DNA of 64,000 nt from Methanospirillum purgamenti (GCF_018502485.1 NZ_CP075546.1); one strand, 5' to 3'; positions 53,070 to 63,348 are shown, numbered from the stretch's first letter. Notes: generated by a model from the sequence alone, not told the origin. Made by a program: numbers and translations.

Positions 53070-54116
53070 CCACTTTTTTAATTTAAAAACAACTGCCATT
53101 CCGATAGTTATGACAAGCATCATTCCAAAAATTATCAGGTGCCCTAGTGGATGGTTTATTCCTGGAAGATAAGCAAAATTCATACCATATACTCCGGTTA
53201 TAAATGTTAGTGGTATGAAGATGACTGCAATAACTGTTAACACTCTGACAATCTCGTTTGTCCGGTTGGAAACAGAGGAAAGGTAAATCTCCATTATTCC
53301 TTCTGCCATTTCTCGGTGAACATCCAGATCTTCAGAGATTTTAATGACATGATCATACACATCTCTCATAAATATCCTGATTGAATCTGAAAGAATATTA
53401 GAATCAGATCGTTCAAGGTGCATAATTACTTCTCGAAGTGACCAGACCTGTCGCTTGAATCTGATAAGATTATGTCTGAATGTTTGAATATCTCTTATGA
53501 TATCTGGTTTTGGATCATGAACCACCCGTTCTTCTAATTCTTCTGCAGATTCTTCAATTTTTTCCAGGGCAAAAAAATAGGTGTCAACAATTGAATCAAT
53601 TAAAGAATACATAAGATAGTCTGTACCATATGTTCGAAATTTACCATTTGGATGTGTTACCCTGACTCGAATATTTTCAAATGGATCGCCTGATTCTGCA
53701 ACGGAAATGAGTAGATTATCTTTAGTTATGATATTAATTTTTTGAGACTGCCATTGTTCACTTGATGATAATACCATATCCAAAACGATAAAGAGAGAAT
53801 CACCAAAATCTTCTATCTTTGCCCTTCCTTTTGTATTGAATATATCTTCTGCGATAAGTGGATGTAATGAAAAAAATGAAAGGACAGAATTAATGGTATC
53901 GATATCCTGAAGTCCGGTTATATGTATCCAGCAAATTCCTTGTAATTCTTTGATCTTTTTTAAATCATCCGGGTGTATATTATCTATTATCTGAAAATCA
54001 AGCTCAGTATAAATAATAGCAGATAATGTGGTCCTATTTGGTTCCTGTTTTCCGATATAGATTGGAATACCTGGTGGCAGACCGGTTTTTACTGAAACGT
54101 GGCTTTCATGTGTCAC
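53064..54116 (-). CDS. corA: CorA-type magnesium/divalent-cation transporter
   Basis: A 350-residue channel with a large N-terminal cytoplasmic funnel (LHPLIAEDIFNTKGRAKIEDFGDSLFIVL style, seen as HPLIAEDIF and RAKIEDF) and two C-terminal membrane helices; the first ends in the signature YGMNF that selects hydrated Mg2+. The short loop after GMN lacks the common acidic MPE form and reads AYLPGINHP. A general ion channel for Mg2+ or Co2+. 39 bases downstream of the permease gene on the same strand. Confidence 0.92.
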   Translation of the reverse strand: MTHESHVSVKTGLPPGIPIYIGKQEPNRTTLSAIIYTELDFQIIDNIHPDDLKKIKELQGICWIHITGLQDIDTINSVLSFFSLHPLIAEDIFNTKGRAKIEDFGDSLFIVLDMVLSSSEQWQSQKINIITKDNLLISVAESGDPFENIRVRVTHPNGKFRTYGTDYLMYSLIDSIVDTYFFALEKIEESAEELEERVVHDPKPDIIRDIQTFRHNLIRFKRQVWSLREVIMHLERSDSNILSDSIRIFMRDVYDHVIKISEDLDVHREMAEGIMEIYLSSVSNRTNEIVRVLTVIAVIFIPLTFITGVYGMNFAYLPGINHPLGHLIIFGMMLVITIGMAVVFKLKKWI

Positions 54117-54155
54117 ACCTTACACCCTATGCTCTGTTGCATAGAAAAATTATGA

Positions 54156-55688
54156 TTATGAGGTGTTATTTTTTTCCGGGAAAAGTTCATCAAATGGTTT
54201 TTCATCTTCATGGCGTATTTTAATCCCACTAATTTTTCCTGTTTTTCTTCCAATGACATAAATGAGCATTGGAATGGCGACTGCTGGAACAGAAAGGTAT
54301 AGTGAGCCTCTTAAATCTTCATTAAATGCCAGTATTACCAGAGCAAATATCTCAAGGATCACACCGATCATGAGTGGGAACCATGGGGACAGTGGTGCCG
54401 GAGCCTTGATGTCCTTTTTAGTGTATCCACGTTGATAGACCCGTTTTCTAAATACAACCTGTGAATAACAGATTGATATCCAACAAATTGCACCAGTAAA
54501 GGCAGATACTGAAAGTAACCATAGATATAACTCTCCTTCACCATTAGAAAACCACCACATACTTAGTACTGCCCAGCACATGAGAAGGGTAAATAACGTT
54601 GCGTACATTGGTATGCATTGTTTATTCAGTCGTGAGAAGATCTTCGGTGCCATTCCTTCCAAAGAAAGCCCGTATAGAGCTCTGACTGATCCATAGAATC
54701 CTGAATTTGCACATGAAAATGCTGCTGTCAGAACAATGAATGATAGAATTCCTGCAACTTCATTAAATCCGTATTTTGATAATGCTAGGGAAAACACACT
54801 GTCTGAAAGACCTGCTTCAGAGTATGGGAGAATCATGACCAGGAGGAGAATTGGAATGATATCAACACGAAGGATTCTATATACAACCTGACGACATGCC
54901 TTTGGGACTATTCGGTCTGGATTTTGTGTTTCTGCAGCTGCGAGCCCAACAATTTCAGAACCCTGGAAATTTACAAGGATTAACGCAAGGTTGCTGATTA
55001 AAATAAATACTCCAGCCGGGAAGATGTCCATAAATGGATCGCTGTTTGGCGGGAAAAGAACATTCAGTCCTATGAATCCACCATTACCGACTATTCCAAG
55101 AATAATTAATGCAGCAACGATACAAAATATTCCATTGTGAATGATTTTTATGAGAGATAGGGTACTTTCAACAAATCCAAATCCTCCTACATGAATGATA
55201 TTCAGAATAGTAATCATTGTGAGGAAAATTACTGCCCAGGCAACAATCGGGAGTTGCGGAGCAAATACATGCATGATAATGCCACCTGCAACCGCTTCAG
55301 AAGGGATGTAAGCACACCAGTTAAACCAGTAACTCCATCCAGTTCCTACTGCCCAGGTTGGAGATATAAACTCCGCCGAGTGACTGATAAAATTGCCTTG
55401 TCTGGGAACATTTACTAACAGTTCTGCAAAAGATTGCATCACGGTCCAGATAACAAGCCCACCAATAGCATACAAAAGAATAACACTAGGGCCCATCTCA
55501 GCTATAAGATATCCTGAACCAAGGTAGTATATTGAACCAATAATACCCCCTATGGCAATCAGACTAGCCATCCATGGTTTTATCCCTCGCTGAAGACGTA
55601 ATGATTTTTCTCTTCCAGCTGGAGGTACCGGATTATCAACCGGAGTGTGATCAAGGAGGCATCCAGAATCTGGATCTGAAGCGGTCAC
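54156..55688 (-). CDS. Amino-acid permease, APC superfamily
   Basis: A 510-residue transporter with 12 predicted membrane helices. The first contains the substrate-binding break GGIIGSIYYLGSGY, and ETQNPDRIVPKA (after helix 6) is the typical APC loop. The first ~35 residues are cytoplasmic and Pro/Asp-rich. The transported amino acid is unknown; arrangement is closest to AAT/GABA permeases. It precedes corA. Confidence 0.87.
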   Translation of the reverse strand: MTASDPDSGCLLDHTPVDNPVPPAGREKSLRLQRGIKPWMASLIAIGGIIGSIYYLGSGYLIAEMGPSVILLYAIGGLVIWTVMQSFAELLVNVPRQGNFISHSAEFISPTWAVGTGWSYWFNWCAYIPSEAVAGGIIMHVFAPQLPIVAWAVIFLTMITILNIIHVGGFGFVESTLSLIKIIHNGIFCIVAALIILGIVGNGGFIGLNVLFPPNSDPFMDIFPAGVFILISNLALILVNFQGSEIVGLAAAETQNPDRIVPKACRQVVYRILRVDIIPILLLVMILPYSEAGLSDSVFSLALSKYGFNEVAGILSFIVLTAAFSCANSGFYGSVRALYGLSLEGMAPKIFSRLNKQCIPMYATLFTLLMCWAVLSMWWFSNGEGELYLWLLSVSAFTGAICWISICYSQVVFRKRVYQRGYTKKDIKAPAPLSPWFPLMIGVILEIFALVILAFNEDLRGSLYLSVPAVAIPMLIYVIGRKTGKISGIKIRHEDEKPFDELFPEKNNTS

Positions 55689-55890
55689 TATTGAAGCCCC
55701 CGTGGGAGAATAAGTCTATTACATTGTTCTTTAGAAAAATTCATCTCCATATTACACCTCAAATTGAAATACTTTGATAAATGTGCTTCCAAACTTCAGC
55801 ATCTCAATAAAAAATAGTTTCTATTGGAATTTAAGAATAATGGTCATTCTTTTTTTAATTTAAGAAGAAAATAAAAATATATTTTTAAAT

Positions 55891-58098
55891 TTAGGAAAAA
55901 TTATTCGATTGTTTTTGAGAGATTATTTTAAATAATGCCACAACATCATTGAGGTTGATTTTTCCATCGCCACTATAATCGAATAGTTCTTCTTCCCCTG
56001 CAGTAACTTTTTTCATATAGAGAACTACATCCTGTAATTCTTCACGCCCATTCTGGTTGATATCTGTGGTTAAATAAAGAGATTTCCAAGTATTATTGAA
56101 AGTCAGGGGATGATAATCAATATTTTCAGCATTTATTATGTAAGGATCAATGCAGTACCCCATAGCGTCAACAGAACAAAGATCAGAATATCCTTCGCCA
56201 TCGGGATCACTCCAGAAATTTCCACCCTTGCGTGTTGAATCTAAACTGGATTCAGGTGAATAATTCCAATTATTTAATGCTGCATCTGATGACAATTCAT
56301 AATTTTTTATGTTTTTAAAGACATTTCCAGCAATGAAATTCCGGTGCCCATTTAATAAAAGTAAACCTTGTATGGTGTTATCTGAAATTGTATTTTCAAG
56401 AATTTCAGAATTGTTTCCACGAACAATTAAACCCGAATTTTCATTTTTAAGATACGAATTTTTTAAAATTTTCACTGGTCCGGAAAGGATGACAGACCCG
56501 GCATATGAATTTTCTGAAAAAACATTCCTGCTTACATTTAGATTCGTTGAATCTGAAAGGAGCCCTGCATATGAACATTGAGAAATTTGGGATTGTGTTA
56601 TTGTAAAATTATTACACCCACTTAAAGTAATCCCTGAAGGCATTCTGTTTTTCAGACCGGAAATACTGGTAATAAAAATTTTTTCTGCATACCCGTCATC
56701 TGATTTTTGGATATACATTCCGGATGGACTATCTTGTGCGTAGAGGTTTTGTAACTGAAATTGATGAGTTTGTGAGAGGTAATATCCACTCACCAGGTTT
56801 CTTTCTGCATGAAGACGAGTACAGGTTAATCCGGTTGTATTAAATAAAGTCCAGAGCCCAATTCCGTTTTCAAGGAATGAAATATCTGATAATGATATAT
56901 TCTGACACCCGGCAAGTATAATCCCAGCACAATTCTTTGATAGAACAATTTCCGAAATTGAAATATTTGAACAATTGACTGCTAGTATGAATGAAGGATT
57001 ATCAGAAGGCCCGATGGTTTTGTTCTGTTCATTATTCAAATATAAGAGTTTTCGTGAATCTATGGTATTCGAAGATGATATTTGATGACTTAAATATTGA
57101 ATTTTTGAAGCAGATATGTCAAATCCGATTCTATTATTCGATAATTTGTTATAGGATAGAACCATATCGGATGTTTCTGATAAACTTATACCCATCATTC
57201 CGGATGAAATCTGATTTCCAGTTACTGATGGATGCATCACATGTGAAAATTCTATTCCTGATTCTTTATTTTTATTAATTGTGCACTTTTGAATAGTTGG
57301 ATCTCTGCTATTGCTGATGATAATACCATCACCTGAATTTCCAACGATGTCGCATTCAGAAATGGTAAGATAATCTGATTTTGAATCTCCCTTGATACCA
57401 AATCCGGGATTTGATATGATCTGACATTTGATAAGATCTGAATATGTGGATTCTAAGAAAGTAATTCCTCCTGAGTTGGGTTTTCCACTCTTTCCATTTC
57501 CGGTGACAAGAGAATTATTTACAATAATATGATGAGAATTTAAAATCTGAATTCCGTAACCGCCAGTTATATCATTTCTGTTATTTTTTATCTTTCCTTC
57601 TGAAATCTTTATTGAATTGGAAGATTCGATCATGAATCCAGATCGTAAATTCGAAAGTACATCTGATTCAATATATTGCGATTGTGAAACATTCTGGAGT
57701 TTGATGCCGATATCAAATTCCTGAACGGTAATATTCCTAATGGTTACATTTGTCAATTCTGATTTTTCAGAATAAATAAGAATCCCTACCGAACCTGGTG
57801 TCAGATTTCCGGATATACTGTGTCCCTGACCGTCAATAATTACATTTGATGAAGTTATTGTGATAGCAGTATTGTTTAGAATAAGATTCGAATTTAAAGA
57901 ATAAACGCCGGATTGTGTGATTTGGAATGGTAATACTGATATTTCATTATTATCGTTTTTAAAAGAATTATTCTGTTCATGAAACATACTATCAGATGTA
58001 ACCGACACCGGAATAATGAAAATAAAAAATACGATACATAGTAAAATCAATTTTATTGAAATTTTCACATGCAGATTAGAAAATACTGCAATATCCAT
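55891..58098 (-). CDS. Right-handed beta-helix surface protein with dockerin-like C-terminus
   Basis: About 735 residues from ATG 58098; the longer frame to 58194 adds a non-signal extension, while 58098 leads directly into the signal peptide (IKLILLCIVFFIFIIPV). The body is a NosD/PbH1-type parallel beta-helix (short repeats such as VIIDGQGHSISGN, SNVIIDGQ, NNFTITQSQISQCSYAGL). The last ~50 residues have two calcium-loop helices, DINQNGREELQDVVLYMKK and DYSGDGKINLNDVVALFKI, the layout of a dockerin domain. A polysaccharide-binding or surface role is likely. No membrane anchor. Confidence 0.82.
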   Translation of the reverse strand: MDIAVFSNLHVKISIKLILLCIVFFIFIIPVSVTSDSMFHEQNNSFKNDNNEISVLPFQITQSGVYSLNSNLILNNTAITITSSNVIIDGQGHSISGNLTPGSVGILIYSEKSELTNVTIRNITVQEFDIGIKLQNVSQSQYIESDVLSNLRSGFMIESSNSIKISEGKIKNNRNDITGGYGIQILNSHHIIVNNSLVTGNGKSGKPNSGGITFLESTYSDLIKCQIISNPGFGIKGDSKSDYLTISECDIVGNSGDGIIISNSRDPTIQKCTINKNKESGIEFSHVMHPSVTGNQISSGMMGISLSETSDMVLSYNKLSNNRIGFDISASKIQYLSHQISSSNTIDSRKLLYLNNEQNKTIGPSDNPSFILAVNCSNISISEIVLSKNCAGIILAGCQNISLSDISFLENGIGLWTLFNTTGLTCTRLHAERNLVSGYYLSQTHQFQLQNLYAQDSPSGMYIQKSDDGYAEKIFITSISGLKNRMPSGITLSGCNNFTITQSQISQCSYAGLLSDSTNLNVSRNVFSENSYAGSVILSGPVKILKNSYLKNENSGLIVRGNNSEILENTISDNTIQGLLLLNGHRNFIAGNVFKNIKNYELSSDAALNNWNYSPESSLDSTRKGGNFWSDPDGEGYSDLCSVDAMGYCIDPYIINAENIDYHPLTFNNTWKSLYLTTDINQNGREELQDVVLYMKKVTAGEEELFDYSGDGKINLNDVVALFKIISQKQSNNFS

Positions 58099-58208
58099 AG
58101 TAGTAATATATTTCTCTCCACATATATCTTTCAGAAAATTTTCATAAATTACGTTTCGTATCGAAAAAGAAATGATACAGGTATACCATAGCATAAGGAT
58201 GATGAATT
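58099..58208. promoter_or_regulatory. Divergent promoter region, beta-helix protein and hemerythrin
   Basis: About 110 A+T-rich bases separate the two starts. AAGGATG (58195-58201) lies before the hemerythrin ATG. The exact TATA boxes are not clear. Confidence 0.35.
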
Positions 58209-58616
58209 ATGGTTCTCATGAAGTGGTCTGATGATCTTAGTGTTCAGGTGACAGAGATAGATAATCAGCATAAAAAATTGATTGATATAATAAATTCTCT
58301 CCATGAAGCGATGTTGGAGAAAAAAAGTAAGGAGATGCTCGCAGGAATTCTGGATGAGCTGGCTGCGTATACAGTTTACCATTTTTCCACAGAAGAGAAG
58401 TATATGACAGAATTTAATTATATCGGTCTTCTTTCTCATAAAAAAGAGCATGATGCTTTTGTTTCAAAAATTGAATCTTTTATATCTGCTTATCAGTCAA
58501 ATAAACTTGGATTATCAATGGAGTTGATGTCATTTCTACGTGACTGGGTTTCAAATCATATAAAAGGAACTGATAAAAAATATTCCGGTGTATTTAATAA
58601 AAACGGTCTAATATAA
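58209..58616 (+). CDS. Bacteriohemerythrin
   Basis: A 135-residue four-helix protein with non-haem di-iron ligands in IDNQHKKL, YHFSTEEKYM, HKKEHDAF and HIKGTDKKY, the standard order H...H..E...H...H...H..D. It binds O2 reversibly and in an anaerobe could scavenge oxygen or serve as sensor. No extra domains. It is divergent from the beta-helix gene. Confidence 0.92.
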   Translation: MVLMKWSDDLSVQVTEIDNQHKKLIDIINSLHEAMLEKKSKEMLAGILDELAAYTVYHFSTEEKYMTEFNYIGLLSHKKEHDAFVSKIESFISAYQSNKLGLSMELMSFLRDWVSNHIKGTDKKYSGVFNKNGLI

Positions 58617-58683
58617 AATTTTTGACTTATGAAGTCAGGTTGATTCGTATCATCTTTAATGGTTCAAGGGCAATGAGCTAGAG

Positions 58684-60705
58684 ATGAATGAGTTGCAGGA
58701 TTGGTTTGCTTATTCCTCTTATCGCCCAGGACAAGAAGAGATGCTTCGGAAAGCTGTTGAAACAGCAAAATCCGGAGGAGTTCTTCTTATTGATGCTCCT
58801 ACAGGATCTGGAAAATCCTCTGTCATCTCATCCTTGTTATCTGTAAGAAAAGGGCGTCAGATAATTGTTGCAGTCCGGACAATATCTCAACTTGCAACCT
58901 ATATTCGCGAGCTTGAGCTCATACGGAAAAAACAATCCGATTTAAAATTTTCGTATCTGGTAGGGAAAAATACCATGTGTCCCCTTGGTGGAACTGGTGA
59001 TACATACAGAAAATGTGAAGCCGTTAAAGCCTTTTCTACAGCGCTTATTCGGGAACGTGCTGACAGAGGATCTTTGGATCCTACACGAGATAAAATAATA
59101 CTTGATCAGATCCGGAAAAATGATCCAGATCATCCTTTGATCTGTCCATATTTTATTCGAAGTAAAATTGCAGTACAGAATGAAAAGGGCGGAGGACTTC
59201 GACTTGTACCTTCTGAGGGGTGCAAAAAGATATCAGGGCGGGTCATTGAACGTTCTATTCTTCCGGATTCGTTAAAAGAGATCTGTGAGAGTATTTGCCC
59301 ATATGAGGTCATGACTCAGGCTTCTCTACAGGCAGATGTCATCATCTGCAATTATTATCATATTATGGATGACCAGATTCGGGAACAACTTTATCTGAAT
59401 CTTGGGCGAGAACCATCTGATGTCCTCCTCCTTATTGATGAAGCCCACAACTGCGGGGATGTTATGCAGGATATTATGTCTGTCAGTCTTGATCACCGGG
59501 CACTTGAACAAGCAGACCATGATATCACTTCCATACGGAAAGATGTCAAAGATCTTGAAGCGATCAGACGGCTTATTCCTGGTATTAAAAAATTTCTCGA
59601 CGGGCTTCGTCGTTCTACTGAAACTGAAGACTGGTTTGATCCTCAGATATTTAGCAGAATGATCCTTCGTGAATCGTTTTATACAACGATGGAAGAGGTG
59701 GTTGATGATTTTATGGATCTTGCTGAGAATATAAAGGAGGCGAATAATAAACGAGGAGATTATCGGACATCAGGGATCGAACGACTCTCGAGTTTTCTCT
59801 ACCGGTTGCATAATTCAGGTACAAATCCCGCATATCTCACTTTGTTTAGAAAAGACAATGACAATATTTACCTTGAGGTCCGTAATATCGATCCATCTCC
59901 TGCTTTGTCGACACTAGCCAGAGAACATTTTTGCTCAATATATATTTCCGGTACACTAACTCCATTGTTAAGTTATCAACAACTCTATTTCCGTGTTCTT
60001 CCAAGTGATTATCCAATACATACCTTCTCTCTTCCAAATCATTTTCCAAAAAAGAACCGGGCATTGTTAGCAACATCAGATATTACCTCTGCATTTTCAC
60101 AACGTCAGTCTGAAGAGAATACAAAACGAATGGTTACATATATCAGGGCATTTTGTAATCTTCCAGGAAATCTCGGGGTCTGGTTTCCTTCATACCAGAT
60201 GCTTGAATCTGTGACACGGGAGGTTGAGATGCATTTACATGATCGGGAAGTATTCATTGAACCTCGCGAGAGTAGTGAGGCTGGTGCTTTATTATCACGG
60301 TTTATTAATCTCCCTGCAATGAGAAAGAAGGGAATTCTTTTTGCAGTATGTGGAGGGAAGTTTTCAGAGGGCTTAGACTACCGTGGAGAGATGCTAACTG
60401 GAGCGATGGTTATCGGTCTGCCTCTTGCACCATGGAATCAGGTCAGGCAGATGATAATGCAATATTATACCCGGCAATATGGGGAAGAAGGTAAATTTAT
60501 TGCATACACACTTCCTGCACTCAACAAAGTTTTACAGGCGCTTGGTCGGGTGTTACGAACTCCAGAGGATCGGGGAGTTCTGATTATGGGGGACAACCGA
60601 TTTTTAGATCCGACGATAAAAGAACGGCTTCCTGGCTGGATGCAACAGGAAATACAGGAAACTACCATACAATCTTTTCCTACTTTATTAAAGGAATGGA
60701 AATGA
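58684..60705 (+). CDS. XPD/Rad3-like ATP-dependent DNA helicase
   Basis: Superfamily 2 5'-3' helicase of 673 residues. Walker A APTGSGKSS (38-46) and DEAH box IDEAHNCGD (residues 252-255). Cysteines C99, C111, C154, C180, C201 and C205 between them match an Fe-S cluster domain as in XPD, DinG and FANCJ. The C-terminal motor has SEGLDYRG and LGRVLRTPEDRG (motif VI). Used in nucleotide-excision or replication repair. It is translationally coupled to the alkyltransferase-like gene (overlap 60696-60705). Confidence 0.9.
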   Translation: MNELQDWFAYSSYRPGQEEMLRKAVETAKSGGVLLIDAPTGSGKSSVISSLLSVRKGRQIIVAVRTISQLATYIRELELIRKKQSDLKFSYLVGKNTMCPLGGTGDTYRKCEAVKAFSTALIRERADRGSLDPTRDKIILDQIRKNDPDHPLICPYFIRSKIAVQNEKGGGLRLVPSEGCKKISGRVIERSILPDSLKEICESICPYEVMTQASLQADVIICNYYHIMDDQIREQLYLNLGREPSDVLLLIDEAHNCGDVMQDIMSVSLDHRALEQADHDITSIRKDVKDLEAIRRLIPGIKKFLDGLRRSTETEDWFDPQIFSRMILRESFYTTMEEVVDDFMDLAENIKEANNKRGDYRTSGIERLSSFLYRLHNSGTNPAYLTLFRKDNDNIYLEVRNIDPSPALSTLAREHFCSIYISGTLTPLLSYQQLYFRVLPSDYPIHTFSLPNHFPKKNRALLATSDITSAFSQRQSEENTKRMVTYIRAFCNLPGNLGVWFPSYQMLESVTREVEMHLHDREVFIEPRESSEAGALLSRFINLPAMRKKGILFAVCGGKFSEGLDYRGEMLTGAMVIGLPLAPWNQVRQMIMQYYTRQYGEEGKFIAYTLPALNKVLQALGRVLRTPEDRGVLIMGDNRFLDPTIKERLPGWMQQEIQETTIQSFPTLLKEWK

Positions 60706-61166
60706 TGGAAGGAGCTATCAAATTTGGTCTATGGTATGTTTACATCCGATGGGATGATTTACAAGTAGTAAGTCGCATAAGGTTTGTAAAACAGGCAATA
60801 GATGGTCCGGTCCCATCACCTCTGTCCCGGTTTTTGGCGGGTAAGTCCATGGATCTTTCACCGCTCGTTAGTGTTCATATGCAGGATTGTGGAGTCTATG
60901 GGGATATTTACAGGCAGGTAGTAAAAATTCCTTATGGGGAGACCAAAACATATAAGGAAATTGCTGACCTTGTGGGAACGGGAGCCCGGGTGGTAGGTTT
61001 GGCTATGAAAAGAAATCTCACACCTATTCTTGTTCCTTGCCATCGAGTTGTCGCAATGAATGGATTAGGTGGATACACTCCAGATATTTCAATAAAACAG
61101 GAGTTATTAGAGTTAGAGGCTCAGGTTTTAAAGAAAATGAAGCATGCAAATAAAAATGGCATTTAA
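60696..61166 (+). CDS. O6-alkylguanine-DNA alkyltransferase-like protein
   Basis: A 156-residue protein with PCHRV (C115), helix motif ARVVGLAMKRNLTP (arginine finger R98) and YGETKTYKEIA, the MGMT/Ogt core that removes alkyl groups from guanine O6. The N-terminal domain is reduced and diverged. All active-site residues are present, so it should be a true transferase rather than an ATL. ATG 60696 overlaps the helicase end; 60702 and 60705 are alternative ATGs. Confidence 0.85.
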   Translation: MEMMEGAIKFGLWYVYIRWDDLQVVSRIRFVKQAIDGPVPSPLSRFLAGKSMDLSPLVSVHMQDCGVYGDIYRQVVKIPYGETKTYKEIADLVGTGARVVGLAMKRNLTPILVPCHRVVAMNGLGGYTPDISIKQELLELEAQVLKKMKHANKNGI

Positions 61167-61172
61167 ATCATT

Positions 61173-61757
61173 ATGAAAACTGCTCTTATCCTGGTTGGTG
61201 GTCATGCATCTCGGGCAGGTGGCTACCCAAAGCACCAATTTATTTGTGGGGACAAAACATTTCTTGAAAAACAGGTCGAAGAATTATCAGCATGTATGGA
61301 TGAATTGTTTATTGTTTGTAGAAATGAAGACCAAAAAAAAGACATCCCGGAATTTCAGAATATTTCATATATTCACGATATTCGAGAAGGTCAGGGTCCT
61401 TCAGGGGGTATTCATTCGGGTGCATGGCATGCAGGTGGAGAGTATTTTTTTGTAACCGCTTGTGATATGCCCTATCTCTCATGTACAGTAATAGTATATC
61501 TTTTTCAAGCTGCGAAAGGTTATGATGCTGCTGTACCGGTTTGGGATGATGGAAAATATGAACCGCTTTGTGCAGTATATCGACGAGATGCCGTTCGGAA
61601 TTTTTATGAAACCAGTGATGACCGCAGGCTTTCTGCTCTTATTCAAGGACTGCATACAAACTTTGTTTCAACCCATGATATAAGATTGATTGATCCGGAT
61701 CTAAACGTTTTTTGTAATGTCAATGATTTTGAATCTCTTTCAAAAATTAATATTTAA
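61173..61757 (+). CDS. mobA: Molybdenum cofactor guanylyltransferase (MobA-like)
   Basis: Attaches GMP to molybdopterin, giving the bis-MGD form needed by formylmethanofuran dehydrogenase and formate dehydrogenase. A 194-residue protein with the nucleotide-binding ALILVGGHASRAGG-YPK, GQGPSGGIHSG and FVTACDMPYLS. The variant loop has GGHAS rather than the common AGGxSxRMG, so a related NTP transferase is a possible alternative. Stop codon overlaps that of the convergent lipoprotein gene by four bases (61754-61757). Confidence 0.83.
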   Translation: MKTALILVGGHASRAGGYPKHQFICGDKTFLEKQVEELSACMDELFIVCRNEDQKKDIPEFQNISYIHDIREGQGPSGGIHSGAWHAGGEYFFVTACDMPYLSCTVIVYLFQAAKGYDAAVPVWDDGKYEPLCAVYRRDAVRNFYETSDDRRLSALIQGLHTNFVSTHDIRLIDPDLNVFCNVNDFESLSKINI

Positions 61758-62962
61758 TGGGAATTAATCCTTCCAGAAATTAAAGAAGCATATTTTTTTA
61801 ACTCATCAAGTGAGACTGGGGGAACAGAAAAACTGGTAAGTTCTACAACATATTCTCCCTGAGCAAACACAATACCTGTTTTCCTCACCGATTCAAAACC
61901 ATACCCTTCATCTCCGGCGATGATTGAAGTTTGTATTTCTCCTGAATTTTTAGATTTTGTCTCTGAGTAATGAGATTTAGCAACATCGTTATTAGAATAT
62001 TTTTTAATATCCTGCGCAATTTTTGATCCTGAAACTGGATTTACAAAAATTACTGAATATGTATCAGGAGAATGGATGAGTCGCCCAGTTTGTTGCCAAC
62101 TTGGACCTAAATCTACAATTTTAAGAAAAATATCTGGTAATAAACCGGATTTTATTTTCTGATCTTCTATTATTGTGTTAACATGAGTATAGTTTTCTAC
62201 CGTCGATGAATCAACAGGGATTTTCATAGATATATCTGCATTCATAAAATCTCCCATAAAATCAAACTGGAAATGTCCTGCCCGTCGGATTACTGTTGAT
62301 TTATTCGTCAGACTATAGGTTTTTCCATATCCTTCCCGAAGAATTTCCTGATTTGTATTTAAATCATACACTCTCATCTCAAACCAGGCATCTTGTGAAG
62401 GTCGCGTTTTTGTGAACGTTATGGTTCCTTCTTTGTCTCCAGTTCTTTTGTATATTTCCTGTTCATCTGTTACTATTTTCGGGTAAAAATTTAAATCGAT
62501 GTATAATGGAGGAGTTTTCAATTCATATGCATATGCAGATGCGTTATTTGAAAAAGACTGGTTTTTCATTTCTTGTATTGTGATATATTGTCTGTCTTCT
62601 GTAAAGACTGGCCTATTGTATGGCAGATATGATATTTGAGTATCTGAACGAAGTTCTTCGTAATTACGGGGAACGACTTTTACAAATGATCCATTTTCAA
62701 CTCCAGGTAAAACCGTAACCGGTTGTTCTGTGGGTTTCGTCAAGTCCCCAGTATCCTGTTTGATATTATCCTTCTGATTTATTTCATCTGTATTCTCACC
62801 TTTTGCAAGATCTTTTAGATCTCCCCCAGTTGAAGATGGTCCATAAGCAGAAACTTCCTGCTCTCCTGAAGGTGGTGTAACTTCCACACACCCGGAAAGC
62901 ATTGTTCCAATAATTAGAGAGGTGATGATGAAGATGCATATTTGAAGCATTCTGATATTCAT
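61754..62962 (-). CDS. Lipoprotein of unknown function
   Basis: A 402-residue protein with lipobox SGC at C25 after a hydrophobic signal (residues 5-22). A Ser/Gly/Asp-rich spacer follows, then a mostly beta sequence (VPRNYEELRSDTQISYL, RAGHFQFDFMGDFMNADIS, EGYGFESVRKTGIVFAQGEYVVELTS). It is anchored on the outer face of the membrane. No family recognised; the C-terminal segment resembles substrate-binding or stress-sensing folds only vaguely. Confidence 0.65.
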   Translation of the reverse strand: MNIRMLQICIFIITSLIIGTMLSGCVEVTPPSGEQEVSAYGPSSTGGDLKDLAKGENTDEINQKDNIKQDTGDLTKPTEQPVTVLPGVENGSFVKVVPRNYEELRSDTQISYLPYNRPVFTEDRQYITIQEMKNQSFSNNASAYAYELKTPPLYIDLNFYPKIVTDEQEIYKRTGDKEGTITFTKTRPSQDAWFEMRVYDLNTNQEILREGYGKTYSLTNKSTVIRRAGHFQFDFMGDFMNADISMKIPVDSSTVENYTHVNTIIEDQKIKSGLLPDIFLKIVDLGPSWQQTGRLIHSPDTYSVIFVNPVSGSKIAQDIKKYSNNDVAKSHYSETKSKNSGEIQTSIIAGDEGYGFESVRKTGIVFAQGEYVVELTSFSVPPVSLDELKKYASLISGRINSH

Positions 62963-63071
62963 ATTGTATCATTTGACTGCTTGAATTATGTAGTTCTCTA
63001 TAAATCTATATGAGGATTTGAAGATCGCTCCGTGAGATTCATATCATATGAAATGAAATTTGGAAGCACAC

Positions 63072-63335
63072 ATGAAGTACCTGAATATCCGGATGTGGGG
63101 ACCTTTTTATATACTTGGGTTACTTTTGGTACTCTATATTATGTGGACGGTTGAGGAAATCCGTCCACAGGGATTGGCACTGTTTCTTGGAACATTTTTA
63201 GTTTTAATAATGGTAGGTCTTAATTTTTACATTATGTACTCAGAGATAAAGGCGCATGAAGATAAAGTTGATAAAAACCGGGAACTTTCCGGGCTGGATC
63301 CGATTCCAAAGAAAAAGGGTTTTTTAAAAAAATAA
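63072..63335 (+). CDS. Small two-helix membrane protein
   Basis: An 87-residue protein starting at ATG 63072 (GGA seven bases upstream; TTG 63060 in frame). Two membrane helices (FYILGLLLVLYIMW and LALFLGTFLVLIMVGLNFYIMY) with a charged Lys-rich tail (KKKGFLKK). No family recognised; conserved spacing suggests a real gene. Its stop is 13 bases from the truncated CheR end. Confidence 0.6.
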   Translation: MKYLNIRMWGPFYILGLLLVLYIMWTVEEIRPQGLALFLGTFLVLIMVGLNFYIMYSEIKAHEDKVDKNRELSGLDPIPKKKGFLKK

Positions 63336-63348
63336 GAAGAGACTCTTA

